Positions 52,123 to 60,736 of a DNA stretch of 64,000 nucleotides are shown piece by piece. The stretch is taken from contig CP053688.1 in assembly GCA_013200995.1 (NCBI GenBank), positions 124,001 to 188,000 on the forward strand, given 5' to 3'. The notes under the pieces are model-generated. The model was given only the letters and a program-made list of their open reading frames with translations. It did not search any database and was not told the DNA's origin. This DNA comes from Arthrobacter citreus (lineage in GTDB: Bacteria > Bacillota > Bacilli > Bacillales > Bacillaceae_G). Position numbers and translations under genes: made by a program. The stretch's first letter is position 1. Each line of letters opens with the position of its first letter.

Positions 52123-53262
52123 TTGAAAGAGAAGAATGTCTCCTTATTAAGACCAATCATGGGTGCTGCTGTTATATTGTTTTTTATGAGTACGGGGAAG
52201 TTATTTAGTGGACCACCTATTAAAACGGTACTTTATTTAGCTATTTGGGCTACTATAACGTGTATATTATTGATTCCTAAATATAAGTGGACTAATGTAA
52301 ATTTAGTCATTGTGTTTAGTATAATGGCGATTGAAAGTTCAATTGGTTTAATAATGTTTAAAGAATTAAATGTATTATATTTGTTAGCCTTTATGTTTTA
52401 CGTAACGATCATACGGTCATCATTATCTAGAACACCAATTGCTTCAATAATCGTAATGATCATCATTGCCTTAATCTATACAAGGTTTGGCCATCAAGAT
52501 TTATTGAGCGTTTTAACCTATATTTTAATATCGATTATTATTTATTTAAATGTAAAAAGTAGAATGCAGCGGAATGAAATGTATAATTTGAATAAACAAC
52601 ATTTAGTTAATTTAGAAAAAGCATACAGTCAACTACAGGAAGCATCTTCTACTTTAATGCAAAATGCAATTTTAGAAGAAAGAAACCGAATTGCTAGAGA
52701 GATTCATGATGCGGTCGGCCATAGTTTGACTTCTCTAATCGTTCAAATGCAAGCTTTGCAATATATGATAAAAAAGGATCCAAATCAAGCTGAGCAAAGT
52801 TTAAAGGATATGCTAGTTGTTGCTCGAAAAGGTTTAGAAGATATTCGGAAATCTGTACACTCACTTGCTGATGAGATCCCTCAATCTGCAGTTGGAACGT
52901 TAGAAACTCTACTTACACATATGGAATCTTCTACAAGTATTCAATATTCCTTTCAAGCAGAGATTGGTGATGTAGAACTTGATGTAGAGGTATATAAAAT
53001 ATTATTTAGAATTTTACAAGAATCAATTACGAATGTGATTCGCCACTCTAAAGCTACAAAATTAGACGTATTGCTACGTACAGAATCTGAATGCATCAAT
53101 ATGTCAATTAGAGATAATGGCTATTTGGATCATGCTCAAAACATTAGTGAAGGCTTTGGATTAAAATCAATGAGAGAAAGACTTGAAAAAATGCACGGAA
53201 GTTTATCGTATTCAGTAAATACCCCACACGGCTTCGAAATCGTTGCAAAAATACCGTTGTAA
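52123..53262 (+). CDS. Sensor histidine kinase, NarL/DesK type (HisKA_3)
   Basis: The 379-residue membrane kinase has six or so short hydrophobic helices in the first 150 residues. A coiled-coil linker (NLEKAYSQLQEASSTL) leads to the HisKA_3 domain with the phosphorylated His in RNRIAREIHDAVGHSLTSLI (about residue 195). The HATPase domain (about 280-379) includes RILQESITNVIRHSKA, RDNGY and GFGLKSMRERLEKMHG. The start is TTG, ten bases after GAGGAG. It forms an operon with the response regulator 20 bases downstream. The signal is unknown. Confidence 0.92.
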   Translation: MKEKNVSLLRPIMGAAVILFFMSTGKLFSGPPIKTVLYLAIWATITCILLIPKYKWTNVNLVIVFSIMAIESSIGLIMFKELNVLYLLAFMFYVTIIRSSLSRTPIASIIVMIIIALIYTRFGHQDLLSVLTYILISIIIYLNVKSRMQRNEMYNLNKQHLVNLEKAYSQLQEASSTLMQNAILEERNRIAREIHDAVGHSLTSLIVQMQALQYMIKKDPNQAEQSLKDMLVVARKGLEDIRKSVHSLADEIPQSAVGTLETLLTHMESSTSIQYSFQAEIGDVELDVEVYKILFRILQESITNVIRHSKATKLDVLLRTESECINMSIRDNGYLDHAQNISEGFGLKSMRERLEKMHGSLSYSVNTPHGFEIVAKIPL

Positions 53263-53282
53263 CGAAAGAAAGGGTGAGAAAT

Positions 53283-53951
53283 ATGTCTAATGAAAAAATA
53301 AAGGTTTTGCTAGTAGATGATCAAACGATGATTCGGCAAGGCTTTCGTTATGTAATTAACTTACAAGATGATATGAACTTAATAGGTGAGGCAACTGATG
53401 GATTAGAAGCAATTAACATAGCAAAAGAAAAGCTTCCAGATGTTATTTTAATGGATATACAAATGCCAAATCTTTCTGGAATTGATGCTACAAATGAAAT
53501 AATGAAACAATTACCTACAACGAAAATTGTTATTCTAACAACGTTTGATGATCAAGAATATATTTACCAAGGTATTCGTTCAGGCGCAATAGGTTTTTTA
53601 TTAAAGGATGCAGATGTTGAGGAAATGCTTGAAGCAATTCGCTCAGCATATCGAGGTGAAGCAATTTTTAAAACCAAGCTAGCGGCTGATGCACTATCGA
53701 AAGCGATAGTTTTAGGTTTTGCGATTCCCGGAAAAGAAGGCGAATCAATACTAATAGAAAAATTAACAGATCGTGAACAAGAAATTCTGCAAGAAATGGC
53801 ATATGGCCTTCGAAATGATCAAATTGGCAAGAAATTATTTATTACAGAAGGTACAGTGAAATCACATGTCCATCGCATATTGCAAAAGTTTGGCTGTGAA
53901 GATCGAACACAGGTTGTCGTAACGGCACTTAGAAATGGAATGGTTAAATAG
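53283..53951 (+). CDS. Response regulator, NarL/FixJ family
   Basis: This is the partner of the preceding kinase. The receiver domain (about 5-120) has acidic DDQ near residue 12, the phospho-Asp in DVILMDIQMPNLSG (about residue 57) and KD in GFLLKDADVEE. A LuxR-type helix-turn-helix follows (about 155-222: LTDREQEILQEMAYGLRNDQ and EGTVKSHVHRILQKF). ATG 53283 is preferred over a GTG nine bases upstream that lies in the AAAGGGTGAG site. Targets may include the divergent membrane protein gene. Length is 222 residues. Confidence 0.92.
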   Translation: MSNEKIKVLLVDDQTMIRQGFRYVINLQDDMNLIGEATDGLEAINIAKEKLPDVILMDIQMPNLSGIDATNEIMKQLPTTKIVILTTFDDQEYIYQGIRSGAIGFLLKDADVEEMLEAIRSAYRGEAIFKTKLAADALSKAIVLGFAIPGKEGESILIEKLTDREQEILQEMAYGLRNDQIGKKLFITEGTVKSHVHRILQKFGCEDRTQVVVTALRNGMVK

Positions 53952-53973
53952 GCCGGTTTACTTCGTATGTAAA

Positions 53974-54012
53974 AAGTAGATGTTATTTCTAGAGAAATAA
54001 CATCTACTTTAA
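53974..54012. terminator. Hairpin terminator after the response regulator gene
   Basis: AAAGTAGATGTTATTTC and GAAATAACATCTACTTT form a perfect 17-bp stem with a TAGA loop. The T tract is weak, but the stem is very stable. Confidence 0.75.
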
Positions 54013-54136
54013 TGAACCAGAGTCTATAAATGAAACTTTTTATGATGGCTTGTATTACTTTATAAATTAAATCGGAGGAAAGCGTTGGAAAGGGTAGTTT
54101 GGGGATAAAAGCTCGAGTTAGACGTATTTGATTGAT

Positions 54137-54280
54137 ATGGCTAAAATTTTTAGTAATAAATTTTGTAGAAGTTTTTTAATTTATAGACTCGGTATGATAT
54201 TTTTAATAGCTATTATATTAAATGGTTGTACAGGAGAGTTTGTGCTAGACTATGAACTATTTTTATTTAAAAAAGGCTAG
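54137..54280 (+). CDS. Possible small lipoprotein
   Basis: A 47-codon frame carries a hydrophobic stretch and a lipobox-like LNGC (MIFLIAIILNGCTGEF), followed by only 17 residues. The first ATG has no good ribosome binding site. An internal ATG at 54194 would give a signal-peptide-like start but also lacks one. It may be a degraded gene. Surrounding sequence 54013-54451 is AT-rich and otherwise empty. Confidence 0.25.
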   Translation: MAKIFSNKFCRSFLIYRLGMIFLIAIILNGCTGEFVLDYELFLFKKG

Positions 54281-54451
54281 ATTTTTTTTTGCAAAAAAGA
54301 GGAAAAAATAAATATTCTACGAACTATATTATTAATAATTTATTCTGTTAGTCCGATGTACTTCTTTTATTAAAAATTGTATATGTATTTAATGAAGTAA
54401 GTTTGTTAACAATACAAAAATTAAATAAAATTTACTAAAGAGGTGTAATCA

Positions 54452-54583
54452 ATGAGCGTCCATGAGCCAAACGAATTTGATGAATTGATAAAAAATGATA
54501 CCGATTTAAATTTTATTAAGAAGTTTCCAGAAGTTGAAGATGCAATTGGGATTGATGAAATACTTAAGTGGCTAGAAGACTAA
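54452..54583 (+). CDS. Small acidic protein (43 aa), unknown
   Basis: This gene has an ideal AAAGAGGTG site eight bases before ATG and a strong terminator 20 bases after the stop, so it is very likely expressed alone. The product starts MSVHEPNEFDELIKNDTDLN and ends DAIGIDEILKWLED. It is strongly acidic (about 14 Asp/Glu against 4 Lys), with no Cys, signal peptide or membrane helix, and probably two short amphipathic helices. I know no family. A peptide-pheromone or leader-peptide role cannot be ruled out but is not supported by a cleavage motif. Confidence 0.7.
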   Translation: MSVHEPNEFDELIKNDTDLNFIKKFPEVEDAIGIDEILKWLED

Positions 54584-54601
54584 CGAAATGAATTTTAAAA
54601 A

Positions 54602-54641
54602 TAAGTACTTTCTACTTAGGTAGAGAGTACTTATTTTTTTT
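54602..54641 (+). terminator. Terminator of the small acidic protein gene
   Basis: AAGTACTTTCTAC pairs with GTAGAGAGTACTT (two mismatches) around a short loop, followed by A then T8. Confidence 0.82.
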
Positions 54642-54750
54642 CATTATCTATTATTGTGTTTGAATCTTCTCTAGACCATTTATATTCATTACATAATTTA
54701 TTTAAAGGTATTGATCTCATATATCTAGAAGTAGTTAAAGTGGAAAATTT

Positions 54751-54764
54751 TGTAAGTGCTTTCA
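54751..54764 (+). promoter_or_regulatory. cre-like site before the methionine gamma-lyase gene
   Basis: TGTAAGTGCTTTCA matches the cre consensus except T for C at the centre. It lies 68 bases before the start codon. No SAM riboswitch or T-box is visible in this leader. Confidence 0.4.
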
Positions 54765-54831
54765 TTTTGGGGTTTTAGCTTTAATTAACGTTTTTAATTA
54801 ATCAATCACTTAATTAAGGAGGCATTTAAAA

Positions 54832-56028
54832 ATGAAGGGAAATAGGTTTGATACAAAGTTAATACATGAAGGGTACAAAACTAGTGAGTATCACGGGAGT
54901 TTAACTCCTCCGTTATTTCATACGTCAACGTATACATTTCCAACAGCACAGCATGGTGAACAATCTTTTAGTGGAGAAAGAGAAGACTTTATTTATTCAA
55001 GGCTTGGAAATCCAACAGTTCAAATTTTAGAGGAACGAATGGCAGCTCTAGAAGAAGGCGAAGCAGCTTTAGCATTTGGTTCTGGCATGGCAGCTGTTTC
55101 AGCCACAATTTTCTCTTTAATAAGTTCAGGCGATCACATCATCTGCTCGAAAGGAATTTACGGTTGTACGTATGGATATTTAGAAATGCTAGAATGCAAG
55201 TTTGGTATCCAACATAACTTTTGTGAAATGGATACAGAAGAAGAATTAAGTGCATTAATTCAAGATAACACAAAGGTAATATTTATTGAGACTCCAATTA
55301 ATCCAACAATGAAAGTGATCGACATTGAGATGATTGTAGAGGTAGCTAAGAAAAATAATATAATGCTTGTAGTTGATAATACATTTTGTTCCCCATATCT
55401 ACAAAAGCCACTTACGCTAGGATGTGACATTGTACTTCATAGTGCCACGAAGTACATTAGTGGTCATGGAGATGTAGTTGCAGGAATCGTAGTTTGCAAA
55501 ACAAAAGAGTTAGCTGAACGAATGCTCCCTATACGAAAAGACATTGGAGCAATTATGTCTCCGTTTGATGCATGGCTGCTACTTCGAGGGTTAAAAACAC
55601 TAGCAGTTCGAATGGATCGCCAATGTGAAAACGCTGAGAAGGTCGTTGCATATCTACAATCCAATCCAATCGTAAAAGAAGTGTTTTACCCTGGCGATTC
55701 AAAAAATAAAGACCATTATATTGCCAGTAAACAAATGAAAAAAGGTGGCGGTGTCATCGCCTTTACCATCCACGGTACGAAACAAGAAACACAGGAATTT
55801 ATCAATCAATTAAAAATGGTAAAAATAGCAGTAAGCTTAGGCGATACCGAAACATTAATCCAACATCCATCTACAATGACACACGCAGTCGTTCCAAAAG
55901 AATTACAACAAAAAATGGGTATCACAGATAATTTGTTACGAATGTCAGTAGGCCTTGAAGCATGGGAAGACATCGTAGCTGATCTAAGGCAAGCTTTTAC
56001 TAAGTCTAGTGGCAACAAGGTATATTAA
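54832..56028 (+). CDS. Methionine gamma-lyase (Cys/Met metabolism PLP enzyme)
   Basis: This PLP-dependent enzyme should split methionine into methanethiol, 2-oxobutyrate and ammonia. The cofactor Lys lies in LHSATKYISGHGDV (about residue 209), with SGMAAVSATIFSL and ETPINPTMKVIDI. The Tyr-Gly-Cys in KGIYGCTYGYLE places Cys at the position diagnostic of methionine gamma-lyases, which argues against cystathionine gamma-synthase or beta-lyase. The end MSVGLEAWEDIVADL is standard. Length of 398 residues is normal. It has an AAGGAGG site and is followed by a terminator that also begins repeat copy C. Confidence 0.9.
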   Translation: MKGNRFDTKLIHEGYKTSEYHGSLTPPLFHTSTYTFPTAQHGEQSFSGEREDFIYSRLGNPTVQILEERMAALEEGEAALAFGSGMAAVSATIFSLISSGDHIICSKGIYGCTYGYLEMLECKFGIQHNFCEMDTEEELSALIQDNTKVIFIETPINPTMKVIDIEMIVEVAKKNNIMLVVDNTFCSPYLQKPLTLGCDIVLHSATKYISGHGDVVAGIVVCKTKELAERMLPIRKDIGAIMSPFDAWLLLRGLKTLAVRMDRQCENAEKVVAYLQSNPIVKEVFYPGDSKNKDHYIASKQMKKGGGVIAFTIHGTKQETQEFINQLKMVKIAVSLGDTETLIQHPSTMTHAVVPKELQQKMGITDNLLRMSVGLEAWEDIVADLRQAFTKSSGNKVY

Positions 56029-56044
56029 TTTAAGATAATAGATA

Positions 56045-56455
56045 GAGGTTGTCCCGAATGTAGTATTTTAGGGGCAGCCTTTTTTTATATTTGTAGGTTT
56101 AGGCGTAGTACAAATAAGGAAGCGGGAAGTGCAAATAAAGGTCGAAGTGCAAATAAAAATAGAGAAACTGCAAATAAATTTAGTTAAACTGCAATTAAAT
56201 TATCTAGTAATACTAATTAGATCGATTAATACATATACCGGTAAGGGTATCTAACCTTGATATTTGCTCAAAAGTAGATAATGAATAAATTTGCTCTGGA
56301 TTCCTTCCAAACCGATTAAAAAAGTGAAGAAATCTACTAAAAATCTATAAATGGAGATTATAAATTCAACTCTAACTGAAAAATGCCATTAAGATAGCCC
56401 CATTTTCCATCTAGACAGACTTAAATCGTGAAGTTAAATAGGGGTCGGACCTAAA
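56045..56455 (+). repeat. Dispersed intergenic repeat element, copy C
   Basis: It opens 17 bases after the methionine gamma-lyase stop with a terminator hairpin (GAGGTTGTCCC/GGGGCAGCC plus T7). Five (G/C)T(A/G)CAA(A/T)TAA units follow, with spacings 21, 18, 21 and 21 (56108-56200). Next come ATACC-GGTAA-GGGTAT and a tail with AAACCGATTAAAAAAGTGA, AAATCTACT, TTCAACT and CATTAAGATAGCCCCATTTTCCA. The order and spacing match copies A and B. The rest of the gap up to 56695 holds only a weak frame with no start site. Confidence 0.8.
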
Positions 56456-56695
56456 CCTTGAAACGGTCAATTTAATTAGTTGAAATAATATTTGGAACAA
56501 GCTATCTACATAGAGAAATTAGGGAGATTTTTTTGTAGAAATATGATTCAAAAAGGGGGTATAACTAGTCAAAATCGTAATAGTATTATTAAAAAAGCAT
56601 CGATAAAGACTAAAAAATACCAATTTGATGTGAACTTCTTTCTGGGTAGACTTATCTCATTAATTGAAAATAGCTCATACAATCCCCACTAAAAA

Positions 56696-56738
56696 ACATA
56701 AAAATCCAGCAACCCAAGTAAATGAATCGCTAGATTTT
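56696..56738 (-). terminator. Terminator of the HAD hydrolase gene
   Basis: Minus strand: AAAATCTAGC pairs with GCTGGATTTT around an 18-base loop, followed by T-rich sequence. Confidence 0.7.
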
Positions 56739-56746
56739 AAAATAAT

Positions 56747-57535
56747 TTACTCATTCAAAGATTCAATAATCGGATAAAGCCCTTCTAAATGAGTAATTTC
56801 ATATGAAGGAATAACTTCATTTCGTTCTTTATTATGTCTGTTAATCCATACGTTTTTCATACCAATTCGGTTAGATCCTAGAATATCAGTCATCAGATTA
56901 TCACCGACCATTATTACTTCATCTTTTGAAAGTTCCATTAATGAGAGAGCATGTTCGAATATGCTTGGGTCGGGTTTTCCTTTTCCGAAGTCGCCGGAAA
57001 TTAGGATTTGATCAAAATATTCTTTAATTTCAGGAGTGATTGAAAGTTTAGTGTGCTGTAAATCAGGTGAGCCGTTTGTGAGTAATAGAAGTTTATACTT
57101 TTCGTTTAATTGATTGAGCACAGCAAATGTTTCATCGTAAACAAATGGATTTCCTTTACGTTCTTCAGGGAAAGTATCAGCGAGTAATTGTCCAAATTCT
57201 TGGTCTTCAATGCCAAAGGATTTTAAAGCAAGCGTCCATGCATTTTTTCGATATGATGAAGAGTTCGCTCTCATTTTTGGGAATTGATCATGTTCCTCAA
57301 GGAAATTTCCCCAAAGACCTTCAAAAGGGTTAATGCCAATTAATTTAGTGAATTCGTATGTATCGTATGATGCATAAAGATTTCTAGCTGAATCACGTAC
57401 AGCTTTTTCATAATCAATCGGGTTAATTCCGTATTTTTCTGTAACTAGTTTACATGTGTTGGCAAATGCTACTTCTACACTTTTTTGATCCCACAGTAAT
57501 GTATCATCTAAATCAAAAATTATTCCTTTAATCAT
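56747..57535 (-). CDS. HAD-superfamily hydrolase (subfamily IA)
   Basis: The 262-residue phosphatase has all HAD motifs: I, IIFDLDDTLLWD with the nucleophile Asp (about residue 8); II, LLLLTNGSPD; III, GKGKPDPSIFEHAL with Lys; and IV, VIMVGDNLMTDILGS. The helical cap between motifs I and II puts it with YjjG/YfnB-type sugar or nucleotide phosphatases. The substrate is unknown. The ATG follows AAGGAG on the minus strand, and the gene has its own terminator. Confidence 0.92.
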   Translation of the reverse strand: MIKGIIFDLDDTLLWDQKSVEVAFANTCKLVTEKYGINPIDYEKAVRDSARNLYASYDTYEFTKLIGINPFEGLWGNFLEEHDQFPKMRANSSSYRKNAWTLALKSFGIEDQEFGQLLADTFPEERKGNPFVYDETFAVLNQLNEKYKLLLLTNGSPDLQHTKLSITPEIKEYFDQILISGDFGKGKPDPSIFEHALSLMELSKDEVIMVGDNLMTDILGSNRIGMKNVWINRHNKERNEVIPSYEITHLEGLYPIIESLNE

Positions 57536-57754
57536 AAGATAGCTCCTTCTTAATATGAATTGTCTAAATTATCCATAATCGTACTAGGAAAATGTAAATT
57601 AGTAAATAGGAAGTCTACTAAAATTTTAAATTTTTTTTGTAGGTTCATTTTGATCATGATCTATTTTAAATTAATAATTTAGTACACTGGACGTCTCATC
57701 GGAATATAATACCTTATTGATTTTGTTTTAATTAATGATGAAAAGAGTGAGTAT

Positions 57755-58327
57755 ATGTCATTTGAGGATTTTGTAAACTGTCATTCAATGCAGATTAATA
57801 CGAAGGCGGTCTTTGATAAACAAAATAAATTAATGCGATATTCGCTTACGAGAACTTGGGATGAGTCAAAAAAGAAAGCTACACTTGTATTACTTAATCC
57901 TTGTAGAGCTAATCATCTAAAGAGTGATTATATATTGTCAAGATGCCTTAACTTTTTTATAGATTATAAGAAAAGTAGCTTCGGTTCACTAGAACTAGTA
58001 AATCTTTTTGCATTAATGGAACCTGATTCAATAAAGCTTAAAGGAAAAGAATGCGAGATTGGCCCGCATAATGATGAGGCAATAAAGTTAGCAATTAATA
58101 ATGCTGATATTATTATTGTTGGCTGGGGTTCAAGTAAGCGGTTTAAATGGCGAATAAAAGAAGTTCTAGAGCTTTTAGAACCTTATAAAGATAAATTATA
58201 TAATTTTTGTGATGACTCAAATCGTAAGGAAATATTGATTCACCCTTTCATTTTAGCTGAACGGCATTGGTTAGAAAAACTAAATTTTGAAGCTCTTTAT
58301 GATTGGGCATCAAAGGAACATCCTTAA
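57755..58327 (+). CDS. DUF1643 protein
   Basis: This 190-residue soluble protein follows the DUF1643 pattern: YSLTRTWDESKKKATLVLLN followed by PCRANHLKSDYILSRC, then SLELVNLFALMEPDS, GPHNDEAIKLAI and ADIIIVGWGSS. The family is found in bacteria and phages and has no assigned function. It has a GAGTG-type site before ATG and is followed by a terminator. Nothing nearby helps assign a role. Confidence 0.85.
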   Translation: MSFEDFVNCHSMQINTKAVFDKQNKLMRYSLTRTWDESKKKATLVLLNPCRANHLKSDYILSRCLNFFIDYKKSSFGSLELVNLFALMEPDSIKLKGKECEIGPHNDEAIKLAINNADIIIVGWGSSKRFKWRIKEVLELLEPYKDKLYNFCDDSNRKEILIHPFILAERHWLEKLNFEALYDWASKEHP

Positions 58328-58341
58328 TAGTAAATTCTAAA

Positions 58342-58372
58342 AAACAACTCATTTTTGGGTTGTTTTTTTTTG
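58342..58372. terminator. Terminator of the DUF1643 gene
   Basis: AAACAACTC pairs with GGGTTGTTT around a T-rich loop, followed by T6 or more. Confidence 0.8.
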
Positions 58373-58571
58373 TTTAATTTCAGGCGGTAAATTTTTAAAA
58401 AATTGTTATAATTAAATTACTACTTAAAAAAATAAATCGATTAAAATAAGCTATTTTTTATGAATTCAATTATTACTTGAGTCCATTTTTAAGCAATTCA
58501 AGTAATGCTTGATTTTAAAAAGTCATGTATCTAGATACAATTAAATTATCTTATGACAAGAGGTGATGTAA

Positions 58572-59759
58572 ATGTTTGATATGAAAAAAGTGGGTAGACA
58601 AATCGCACAATTAAGAAAAGCAAACAAGATTACACAAATGAAGTTAGCTGATCAATTAGGTGTTAGTTTTCAAGCAATTAGTAACTGGGAACGTGGGGAA
58701 ACAATGCCTGATATTTCAAAGCTACCCGAGCTTGCAGAGATTTTTAATGTAAGTATTGATGAAATTTTAGGAAACGAAAAAGGGATTAAATTAATTAATA
58801 ATTTAATCGAAAAAGATCATGATGATTCATCGACTGTAATTGAAGTAGAAAAAGAAGAATTTTTAAATGTAGCACCAATACTTAATATTGAACAAGCGGA
58901 CTTAGTTTTTAAAAATGTTGAGAATGAGCTTACTTTGAAGGACACTTCAGAAATTGCCCCGTTTATTAGTGAAGAAATTATCGATGAATGTGCTAAGAAA
59001 GAGTTCGAATCAAACGGAATTAAAGAATTATCTCAAATGGCATCTTATATTAGTAAAGAAGTGACTGATGGATTTGCAAAGAAAGCGTTTGAGTCAAAAG
59101 GGATAGGAGAATTACTACAAATTGCCCCATTTATTAGTAAAGAATTAATTGACGAATTTGCAATGAAAGAATTTGAAACCACTGGTATTAAAGAATTAAC
59201 GATGTTGGCACCCTTTATAAGCGAAGAAGTAATCAATGTATGCGCGAAGAAAGAATTTGAGCTAAATGGTATAAAAGGATTAACGACATTGGCACCATTT
59301 ATCAGTGAAGAAATAGTTAATGAATGCGCAAAGAAAGAATTTGAGTTAAATGGTATAAAAGGATTAACGTCAATGGCACCATTTATAAGCGATGAAATGA
59401 TCGATGAATGCGCAAAAAAAGAGTTTGAGATAAACGGAATAAAAGAGTTAACATCAATGGCTCCATTTATTAGTGATGTAACAATTGATGAATGTGCAAA
59501 GAAAGAGTTTGAAATAAATGGTATTAAGGGATTAACATCAATGGCCCCATTTATAAGTGATGAAGTCATTAACGAATGTGCAAGAAAAAGCTATGAATTA
59601 AATGGTATTAAATCTATAACATCGATTTGTCCATTTATTGAAAGTGACCTTCTTAATGAACTTGCGTTAGATGCCATATCCAAAAATGGTATAAATGAAA
59701 TTATTACAATTATTCCATTTTTAGATTCAAACATTTTAAAGAATGGTGTTATTAAATAA
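58572..59759 (+). CDS. XRE-type HTH protein with tandem 28-residue repeats
   Basis: Residues 1-65 are a standard XRE helix-turn-helix (IAQLRKANKITQMKLADQLG, then VSFQAISNWERGETMPDI). After a short acidic linker, residues from about 128 to the end consist of nine to ten repeats of exactly 28 residues. The consensus is APFISDEMIDECAKKEFEIN plus GIKELTSM. The middle repeats are nearly identical at DNA level (84-bp units), showing recent expansion. The repeats should form a helical solenoid that could bind a protein or peptide. The site AAGAGGTG precedes ATG. No target is suggested by neighbours. Confidence 0.85.
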   Translation: MFDMKKVGRQIAQLRKANKITQMKLADQLGVSFQAISNWERGETMPDISKLPELAEIFNVSIDEILGNEKGIKLINNLIEKDHDDSSTVIEVEKEEFLNVAPILNIEQADLVFKNVENELTLKDTSEIAPFISEEIIDECAKKEFESNGIKELSQMASYISKEVTDGFAKKAFESKGIGELLQIAPFISKELIDEFAMKEFETTGIKELTMLAPFISEEVINVCAKKEFELNGIKGLTTLAPFISEEIVNECAKKEFELNGIKGLTSMAPFISDEMIDECAKKEFEINGIKELTSMAPFISDVTIDECAKKEFEINGIKGLTSMAPFISDEVINECARKSYELNGIKSITSICPFIESDLLNELALDAISKNGINEIITIIPFLDSNILKNGVIK

Positions 59760-59773
59760 GTTTTACTTTTTCT

Positions 59774-59798
59774 AAGGGGGCGCACTTTGCCCCTTTTT
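59774..59798 (+). terminator. Terminator of the repeat-containing XRE gene
   Basis: AAGGGGGC pairs with GCCCCTT around a GCACTTT-like loop, followed by T5. Confidence 0.82.
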
Positions 59799-60124
59799 CG
59801 TTTTTTTTATGAAAAAAGATATCTTTTAAGAGTGTTGAAATATAAAATAGTCAATAGTTAAAATGTTAATAAGTGCTATATTGGATGTTATTTTTTGTTT
59901 TTATGGATAATTTGTTTGTAAAATTCCAATAAACTTTAGTAATGGCTATTTTCAGAATATAAATTATTGAGTTGCTATTTGTTTGAGAACAAATTCAATT
60001 ATTAGTTTGTGAGTAGAGGATTTTCCGATATTAGCAAAATAAATGAGTATATAATTTCTATTTTTCTCTAACTAAAGGGAATTTGTATTATTCTTTAATG
60101 CACGCTTTTTTATATTGAAGATGT

Positions 60125-60250
60125 TGATTGGAACAGAGGGGTGCTCGACTCCTATGGGAGATGCGGGAAGGCTGAGACCCCGCAGGCGCGCTAAAGGAGG
60201 CTCAAGAATCTCGCCCCATGTAATGTAGTGGAAATCAACCACATACAGCT
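60125..60250. repeat. GC-rich Bacillaceae intergenic repeat
   Basis: In a 600-base non-coding gap, about 125 bases are much richer in GC than the surroundings. They include GAGGGGTGCTCGACTCC, GGCTGAGACCCCGCAGGCGC and GGAGGCTCAAG, bounded by an inverted GTTGATT...AATCAAC pair. I know near-identical dispersed repeats from many Bacillaceae genomes. It can form several strong hairpins. The rest of the gap (59799-60377) is AT-rich and empty. Confidence 0.8.
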
Positions 60251-60377
60251 TCTTTTACATGGAAAAATTTTTGATTAATTAACAATTTCTTTTTCAACAG
60301 CATGAAAAGTGATATCTTTTGGACAATTTGTTAATATCCTTTATGATAGATAAGAGAAAATATAGAAAAGGTGACTT

Positions 60378-60665
60378 ATGAAGAAATTAATTATTATCGG
60401 AGCTTTAGCCATTTGTCTGATCATATCAGCTCAGACGAATCCTACGAAGGGTGAGTTTGTTAGTTGGGCAAAAGAAGAACTTAAATCGGAATCAAAAAAT
60501 AAGTATCTTGATTTTGGACTTGATTTATTAGGTGAAAAATTAATTAGTTCAGTGACCACTAATAAAGATTATGTCTTTTTTTCGATTTATGAGGTTAAGG
60601 CTTTTGACAAGCAAATAAAAGTAGTAGGTTTATTTAATCACTTTATTCCGATTTCAAAAAAATAA
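60378..60665 (+). CDS. DUF4359 small secreted or membrane-anchored protein
   Basis: This 95-residue protein has an N-terminal hydrophobic segment (KKLIIIGALAICLIISAQ) and the DUF4359 core: TNPTKGEFVSWAKEELKSES, then YVFFSIYEVKAFDKQIKVVG and FNHFIPIS at the end. The family is found across Firmicutes and has no known function. AAAGGTG precedes ATG. The next small gene begins 70 bases later. Confidence 0.85.
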   Translation: MKKLIIIGALAICLIISAQTNPTKGEFVSWAKEELKSESKNKYLDFGLDLLGEKLISSVTTNKDYVFFSIYEVKAFDKQIKVVGLFNHFIPISKK

Positions 60666-60736
60666 GGTAGAGATTTAGTGGAAAATTTTGATAACAAGTA
60701 TATAATAGAAAGATAAAATGAATGAGGTGAGAAAGT

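Noticed and set aside
54642..54831. SAM riboswitch or T-box before methionine gamma-lyase
   Set aside because: No conserved SAM-I core or T-box sequence could be found in the leader; only a cre-like site.
56492..56692. 66-codon frame between repeat copy C and the HAD gene
   Set aside because: No ribosome binding site before its TTG start and no recognisable features; lysine-rich composition typical of chance frames in AT-rich DNA.
59045..59569. Long antisense open frame (about 174 codons) opposite the repeat-rich XRE gene
   Set aside because: It is kept open by the 84-bp in-frame repeats of the sense gene and has no ribosome binding site; the sense frame has the domain and the start signals.
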